Positions 3,501 through 5,557 of a stretch of DNA of 5,557 nucleotides are shown one piece after another. A program made the position numbers and the translations under genes. The notes under the pieces were generated by a model. The model was given only the letters and a program-made list of their open reading frames with translations. It was not told where the DNA came from and searched no databases. Source of the stretch: Chloroflexota bacterium (lineage in GTDB: Bacteria > Chloroflexota > Anaerolineae > Caldilineales > Caldilineaceae). The stretch is taken from assembly GCA_018969295.1 (NCBI GenBank), contig JAGWYN010000105.1:1-5557 (forward strand). The letters run 5' to 3'. How positions within the stretch are numbered: the stretch's first letter is position 1; each line of letters opens with the position of its first letter.

Positions 3501-5557
3501 GGAGACGGCAGGATGTTGACGGTGACCGCTGCGGTGTCGGTCAAGCCGTACGCATTGGCCACTTGATAGACAAACGTATCGAGGCCACTGTAGCCGGACG
3601 ACGGCGTGTAGACAAAGGCACCGCTCTGGGCACCTGCGATCTGCAGGGTGCCGAAAACCGGTGCGGTCGCCACTGTAAAGGTCACAGCGCCGCCGGCCGG
3701 GTCGATGGCGGCCAGGGTTCCGGTGATGGGACTGTTTGTCTGCGTCACGAGGGTCAGGTCCAGCCCGGGCCCAGCTTTGCTCCAGACCGGTCCGCCGAAG
3801 AGTCCGCCACTTTGGCTGCCTACTCGGTCGGCGGTGACGCTGCCGCTGCCCTCGTCCAGCGGCCAGTAGGCTGCCAGCCCGGCTTCTTTGCCGCTCAGCC
3901 GGCTGTTCATGGTCGTTTGAATCTGGCTCTGGCTGCGCGCCACATGCCACAGCCGAATCTCATCCAGCTGCCCGGCAAAGGGTACAGCGAGGGAGCTGCC
4001 TGCGCCGATGGGGGCAGTGCCATTGTACTCGGCACCCAACGTCAGCCGCGTGGCAGAGGTGGGGGTGGTGGACGGGATCGCCCCACCAAATGTCAGCGGG
4101 GTCAAGACGCCGTCGATGTACAGTTTCAGCTGCTCCGCAGCAGTTCCTTGGGTACCGTGGAAGACCACGGCCAGGTGCACCCAGCGGTTCAGGGGAACTG
4201 CCTGGCTGGTGTAGCCGTAGCCGCCGTTCACAGCGACCGCTAGCTGACCGCTGCTCCCGTAGAGCTGCAGCATTGTCGCACGGTCGCCATCGCTCTGCCG
4301 CTTGGCGAAGAGGGTGGACCATGCGTTGTAGCTGTTCAGACGCACCCACCCTTCGAGGGTGTACTGGCTCACGCCGTTCAGCGCAGCCACATTGCCCAGG
4401 TCGACCACATCGTTGCTGCCGTCAAAAATCAGAGTAGCGCCGCCCCCAGCGACAGGGGGTGCCATCACCGTCACCTGTGTGCTCACCGTCGCTTGGCCGA
4501 CTCCATTGGCAGCGGTCACCGTCGTCGTGTACACACCTACGACAGGATAGGTGTAGGTCAGCGTGCGGGCCGTCGTGAGGATCCCTGCGTCGCCGCCGCC
4601 ACTGGTATCGGATGATAAAGGGGCTGACAAATGTGCCAGCGTCAGCGCAGTTGTCGGCTCGGTGCTCCCACATTCGCCTCCCCCGGTCAAATAAACCACC
4701 TGGCGGTTGTCTGCAAAGGCAGCAGCGCCTCCTGGTTGCCACCCTTGCGGCACGATGACCACACTGTCTGCAACTTTGAAGGGGGTGCCGCGCAGGTCGA
4801 TGTTGGCGCTTGCCAGCCCTGTGTAGATGGGTCTGCAGGTATAGGCCGCTGCAAACGCTATCGTCCCAAAGGTCCCGCCGCCGGTGTTGATCTGGCCAGA
4901 CGATGTCGCAAAGCGCAGATCGCTCCGATCCACGACCAGTGTGCTCGGGTTGATTCGAATGCGGCTGAATTGGGTGCGCACGTCTGTTCCGCCCCAATAC
5001 CACCCCGCCAGCGCCTGCGAATAATTGAAACTCCCTCCCACGTTGACAAGCACCAGGTACTCTTTGGGCGCACTCTGCATATCTGCACAGTAGACCTGAT
5101 AGGGTGCGTCGAGGCGGTGGTTGTAGTAAAGCGTGTATACCCCATCCTGGGCCCCAGGGATGCGGTTCTTGACCCCTTGGCACGATGCAGGGGGCTGGAG
5201 GTACCACCGATAGACGACGTTGCTGCCGTCCGCCACGGTGGCGGTGAAGGCAGTGGCATCGCCCAGCACAGTCGGGGCATCACTCGTCACCGTCAGATTG
5301 ACGATGGTGCGGTCGATCACCGTCACCAGCGTGCTGGCGGTGACCTGGCTGACGCCGTTGGTGGCGGTGACGGTGGCGGTGTAGCTGCCGACCGCAGCGT
5401 AGGTGTGGCTGCCGGTGGCCCCGCTGCCGGTCGTCCCGTCGCCGAAGTCCCAGACATAGCTGACGTTGCTGCCGTCGATGAGGGTGGCGGTGAATGCGGT
5501 GCTGCTGGCGAGGCGCGTCGGCCCGCTGTTGGCAGCGGCAAGGCCGACAAGCGCGCG
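560..5557 (-). CDS. Giant multidomain extracellular protein (PKD, GON-like, LamG, NHL propeller, InlB-type repeat, WVDD modules), 5' partial
   Basis: One open frame of 1665 codons enters from the right edge and ends at a TAA (560-562). A GTG at 5324-5326 could be taken as the start but is unlikely. It lies just after the WDFGDG PKD domain, the frame stays open for another 77 codons upstream, and there is no purine-rich ribosome binding site before it. In N-to-C order the modules are: PKD; PKD split by a GON-like domain; LamG-type lectin fold; cadherin-like/bacterial Ig domain; six NHL repeats; InlB-B-type repeat; three ~160-residue WVDD...WWD modules; and a Pro/Ser/Glu-rich tail containing QLYLPLIVQ. 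All recognisable modules are extracellular binding or spacer folds, and I see no catalytic domain or membrane segment. A surface adhesin or matrix-binding role is inferred. The signal peptide must lie upstream of the window. Cysteines are few and occur mainly in the GON-like and InlB-like parts. No sortase LPxTG motif is visible. Confidence 0.93.
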   Translation of the reverse strand, partial: RALVGLAAANSGPTRLASSTAFTATLIDGSNVSYVWDFGDGTTGSGATGSHTYAAVGSYTATVTATNGVSQVTASTLVTVIDRTIVNLTVTSDAPTVLGDATAFTATVADGSNVVYRWYLQPPASCQGVKNRIPGAQDGVYTLYYNHRLDAPYQVYCADMQSAPKEYLVLVNVGGSFNYSQALAGWYWGGTDVRTQFSRIRINPSTLVVDRSDLRFATSSGQINTGGGTFGTIAFAAAYTCRPIYTGLASANIDLRGTPFKVADSVVIVPQGWQPGGAAAFADNRQVVYLTGGGECGSTEPTTALTLAHLSAPLSSDTSGGGDAGILTTARTLTYTYPVVGVYTTTVTAANGVGQATVSTQVTVMAPPVAGGGATLIFDGSNDVVDLGNVAALNGVSQYTLEGWVRLNSYNAWSTLFAKRQSDGDRATMLQLYGSSGQLAVAVNGGYGYTSQAVPLNRWVHLAVVFHGTQGTAAEQLKLYIDGVLTPLTFGGAIPSTTPTSATRLTLGAEYNGTAPIGAGSSLAVPFAGQLDEIRLWHVARSQSQIQTTMNSRLSGKEAGLAAYWPLDEGSGSVTADRVGSQSGGLFGGPVWSKAGPGLDLTLVTQTNSPITGTLAAIDPAGGAVTFTVATAPVFGTLQIAGAQSGAFVYTPSSGYSGLDTFVYQVANAYGLTDTAAVTVNILPSPPPYLSQWGSPGSGNGQFNGPVRVTVDAAGNVYAVDHVNHRIQKFSSTGVYLTQIGSYGGGAGQLSYPVDVAVERSGSLYVVDRNNHRIQKFSSSGAFLLQWGTFGGGNGQFNTPYGVAVDSTGNVYVADYGNHRIQKFNSSGVWLAQWGTAGIGNGQFNGPLAVAVDSNDRVYVVDLHNRRIQKFDNSGLYLAQWGTAGSGNGQFNGAYGIAVDSQNSVYVADFNANRIQKFTDTGLFVSQWGVGGSGNGQFNGAHGVAVDPLGAVYVADYNGNRIQKFGFSLTVTVNGAGSVTSTPAGVACGSSSSCTVGFFNTPITLTATPVAGSEFIGWSGACTGTGSCVVTTQASQQVTATFVTQTGACIYQNRRQDLVWVDDNVPAGAIARDTWQWTTTPTPFSGSLVHGNPAATGALQHYFENVTTAIPLTAGDRFYAYVYLDPANPPQQLMLQFKDGNSSWEHRAYWGANILPWGTDNTTSRRFMGPLPLAGGWVRLEVAVEQVGLAGQSITGMAFAQYAGQIWWDAVGINSSCKRWDASWVDDSLPAGAIARDTWQWTTTPAPFSGSLVHGNPAATEFAQHYFENAAAPIPLTTGDRLYAYVYLDPANPPQQIMLQFKDGNSSWEHRAYWGADLIPSENKRFMGPLPLAGGWVRLEVAVEQVGLAGQSINGMAFTQYAGRVWWDDAGLKRIPASLAVVPRWDASWVDDTLPAGASAYETWQWTTTPTPFSGSLVHGNPATTGALQHYFEGATTAISLTAGDRLYTYVYLDPANLPQELMLQFRDGNSSWEHRAYWGANLLPWGAENIASLHLMGPVPLAGGWIRLEVPVEQVGLAGQSINGIAFAQYAGQVWWDDTGVNRASAFTPAAQGRPASSGESGPAEPVLSPAPSESPELPAAQLYLPLIVQPSEDALFAPVQPLPQSTPVSQDTMPTPPAAAVDLLDTAEEEVDREAELPSTPVLPDFTDSLTPTGALLPTANEP
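563..928 (-). other. C-terminal low-complexity tail with YLPLI motif
   Basis: The last 122 residues are rich in Pro, Ser, Thr, Ala and Glu, with acidic patches (TAEEEVDREAELPS), and look disordered. Within them is QLYLPLIVQ at about 788-811. A YLPL[IV] stretch near the end is something I associate with exported Chloroflexota proteins, where it generally lies close to the C-terminus. Here about 76 residues follow it. There is no LPxTG motif, transmembrane helix or PEP-CTERM motif. The tail may be a surface-attachment or cell-wall-spanning segment; this is inferred. Confidence 0.65.
929..1408 (-). repeat. WVDD...WWD module, copy 3
   Basis: This copy begins PRWDASWVDDTLPAGASAYE and ends QVWWDDTG. 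It keeps the same landmarks (FSGSLVHGNP, HYFEG, YVYLDPAN, SSWEHRAYWGAN, PLAGGWIRLEV) but differs more from copies 1 and 2, for example SLHLMGPVPL in place of RRFMGPLPL and LPQELMLQFRD in place of PPQQLMLQFKD. The linker before it (KRIPASLAVVP) has no Cys, unlike the one before copy 2. Copy 3 therefore looks older or under different constraint. Confidence 0.8.
1439..1906 (-). repeat. WVDD...WWD module, copy 2 (slightly shortened)
   Basis: This copy begins RWDASWVDDSLPAGAIARD and ends RVWWDDAG. It is very close to copy 1, including an exact 75-bp DNA match (1512-1586 here, 1989-2063 in copy 1). It has lost about five residues after AYWGA: LIPSENKRF stands where copy 1 has a longer loop containing PWGTDNTTS. 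The frame is kept, so this is a loop change and not damage. Confidence 0.8.
1916..2398 (-). repeat. WVDD...WWD module, copy 1
   Basis: This is the first of three tandem modules. Landmarks are WVDDNVPAGA, TWQWTTTPTPFSGSLVHGNP, HYFEN, YAYVYLDPANPPQQLMLQF, SSWEHRAYWG, RRFMGPLPLAGGWVRLEV, GLAGQSITGMAF and IWWD at the end. I have seen similar modules in large secreted proteins of environmental bacteria but cannot give a family name. The many aromatic residues and beta-strand pattern suggest a jelly-roll, possibly sugar-binding. This is inference. A Cys shortly before (TGACIY) and another just after (SSCKRW) could bracket this copy with a disulfide. Confidence 0.8.
2426..2659 (-). other. InlB B-repeat-type domain (divergent, Cys-containing)
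   Basis: The ~78-residue module reads SLTVTVNGAGSVTSTPAG, then a Cys pair (ACGSSSSCTVGF), then ITLTATPVAGSEFIGWSGAC, then GSCVVTT and QQVTATFV. The G.V.S.PAG...C....L.A.P..GS.F.GWSG.C.G......V...A.F pattern is that of the bacterial repeat related to the Listeria InlB B-repeat. The four Cys probably form two local disulfides, which fits an exported protein. It follows directly after the last propeller blade. Confidence 0.85.
2663..3493 (-). repeat. Six NHL repeats, predicted six-bladed beta-propeller
   Basis: Six copies of an NHL repeat begin at 3493, 3352, 3211, 3070, 2929 and 2788, each exactly 141 bp (47 codons) apart. Each unit follows [YFW]-x-x-Q-[WI]-G, then G-x-G-x-GQ[FL]N, then V-A-V-D, then VYVAD and N-[HR]-R-IQKF. 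Six units are the normal number for a closed NHL propeller. These propellers bind proteins, RNA or sugars, and in exported bacterial proteins they generally act as interaction platforms. Blade 2 is the most divergent (QIGSYGGGAGQLSYP). Blades 3 to 6 are closest to one another. The absence of any insertion or deletion between blades suggests recent expansion or strong structural constraint. Confidence 0.95.
3494..3502 (-). repeat. Nine-base homopolymer (C9 on the coding strand)
   Basis: Nine consecutive G on the plus strand encode three Pro codons (CCC CCC CCC) in the PSPPP linker between the cadherin-like domain and NHL blade 1. The tract is uninterrupted, although Pro could be coded with mixed third bases. 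A gain or loss of one base would shift the frame and remove the propeller and everything after it. Confidence 0.7.
3512..3754 (-). other. Cadherin-like / bacterial Ig domain (Big_9 type)
   Basis: About 80 residues match the common cadherin-like bacterial repeat. The pattern runs NSPITGTLAAIDPAGGAVTF, then FGTLQI, then GAFVYTPSSGYSGLDTFVYQ, then DTAAVTVNI. The FxYTPxxGYSGxDTFxYxV core is the family signature. It is normally a stalk module that may bind calcium. It is followed by a PSPPP linker encoded by a run of nine C. Confidence 0.85.
3782..4444 (-). other. LamG / concanavalin A-like lectin domain (within the large CDS)
   Basis: This is a beta-jelly-roll of the laminin-G_3 type. The typical blocks occur in order: LIFDGSNDVVDLGN, YTLEGWVRL, RWVHLAVVF, KLYIDGVL, FAGQLDEIRLWHVARSQSQI and LAAYWPLDEGSG. 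The last two blocks (LDEIRLWxxARS, then YWPLDEGSG) are very characteristic of bacterial LamG modules. The domain usually binds glycans or acts as an adhesive module. It follows the split PKD through a short VMAPPVAGGG linker. There is no active-site signature of a glycosidase. Confidence 0.9.
4463..5302 (-). other. PKD domain 2, split into two halves by an inserted domain
   Basis: The N-terminal half is at 5204-5302 and contains TAFTATVADGSNVVYRW, nearly the same as PKD 1. The C-terminal half is at about 4463-4570 and contains LTYTYPVVGVYTTTV and TAANGVGQATVSTQVTV, which lines up with HTYAAVGSYTATVTATNGVS of PKD 1. Between them, where PKD 1 has DFGDG and a short glycine-rich loop, lie about 210 other residues, most of them the GON-like domain. 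The two halves together make one complete PKD fold, so I read this as a nested insertion at the loop after the conserved Trp. Confidence 0.8.
4655..5185 (-). other. GON-like domain inserted within PKD domain 2
   Basis: The roughly 177-residue segment resembles the GON domain found at the C-terminus of ADAMTS9/ADAMTS20 and nematode GON-1. It starts with SCQGVKNRIPGAQDGVYTLY, which fits the GON opening (Cys, then a Pro/Gly turn, then DGxYxL). It continues with PYQVYCADMQSAPKEYLVLV, which fits the strongly conserved VYCADM...PKEYV.L motif. Further on are FSRIRINPSTLVVDRSDLRFA, like the GON 'F.K.RLD...L.I...DL.FA' stretch, and later Cys in YTCRPIY and GGECGST. It has four Cys, fewer than animal GON domains. 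Function is unknown. In animals the domain is linked to secretory transport and matrix remodelling, and I do not transfer that role here. The match is from memory of family motifs, not from a profile search. Confidence 0.8.
5315..5530 (-). other. PKD domain 1 (within the large CDS)
   Basis: Translating the minus strand from the window edge gives a textbook PKD (polycystic kidney disease-type, Ig-like) module. It has TAFTATLIDGSNVSYVW, then DFGDGTTGSG, then HTYAAVGSYTATVTATNGVS, ending in TLVTVI. The WDFGDG loop and the HTY...G.YTATVTATN strand pair are the family hallmarks. PKD domains are rigid spacers or binding modules in bacterial exported proteins. This one lies entirely upstream of the GTG at 5326, apart from its last strand, and so shows that the gene continues past that codon. 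Confidence 0.9.

Noticed and set aside
2255..4243. A 662-codon plus-strand open frame opposite the NHL/LamG region
   Set aside because: Its codons lie in the same triplet register as the minus-strand gene, so plus-strand stops would need TTA, CTA or TCA codons in that gene, which GC-rich genes rarely use. Its repeats (for example RSIELPIA) are just the reverse reading of the NHL blades. No known domain is seen.
1..5557. A coordinated defence or mobile system formed by the transposase and the large gene
   Set aside because: Only two genes are visible. They are convergent with no shared operon, and the large protein shows only extracellular binding modules. Adjacency to an insertion sequence alone is not evidence of a system.

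Overview
This window most likely comes from a Chloroflexota bacterium, probably a filamentous Anaerolineae/Caldilineae-type organism or an environmental genome bin. The evidence is indirect. The DNA is GC-rich, and one very large secreted-type mosaic protein carries a YLPLI motif (QLYLPLIVQ) near its C-terminus, a feature I associate with exported Chloroflexota proteins. The IS630-type transposase is also common in that phylum, but it is not diagnostic. No rRNA, tRNA or housekeeping gene is present to settle the taxonomy.

Layout. Positions 1-423 (+) hold the 3' part of an IS630-family transposase. It is cut by the left window edge and has an intact conserved C-terminus. The insertion sequence probably ends near 452. 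Positions 424-559 are a short convergent intergenic gap with a small hairpin and three C-runs, which are G-tracts on the opposite strand. Everything from 560 to the right edge (5557) is a single minus-strand reading frame of 1665 codons with no stop. Its true start lies outside the window.

The large protein is a string of extracellular modules. In N-to-C order they are: a PKD domain with the WDFGDG motif; a second PKD domain split by an inserted GON-like domain; a LamG/concanavalin-A-like lectin domain; a cadherin-like/bacterial Ig domain; six NHL repeats at an exact 47-residue period (a predicted six-bladed beta-propeller); a Cys-containing InlB-B-type repeat; three tandem ~160-residue WVDD...WWD modules of a type I cannot name; and a Pro/Ser/Thr/Glu-rich tail. 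No catalytic domain is visible. It looks like a cell-surface or secreted adhesion/binding protein, with the signal peptide and further modules upstream of the window.

The most notable observation is the GON-like domain, a module best known from animal ADAMTS9/ADAMTS20 and nematode GON-1. It sits exactly where the WDFGDG loop of a PKD domain should be, so one fold appears nested inside another. The second is the recent internal duplication of the WVDD modules, two of which share an exact 75-bp stretch. There is no functional link between the transposase and the large gene beyond adjacency. The genes converge, and the insertion sequence does not appear to interrupt the large gene.
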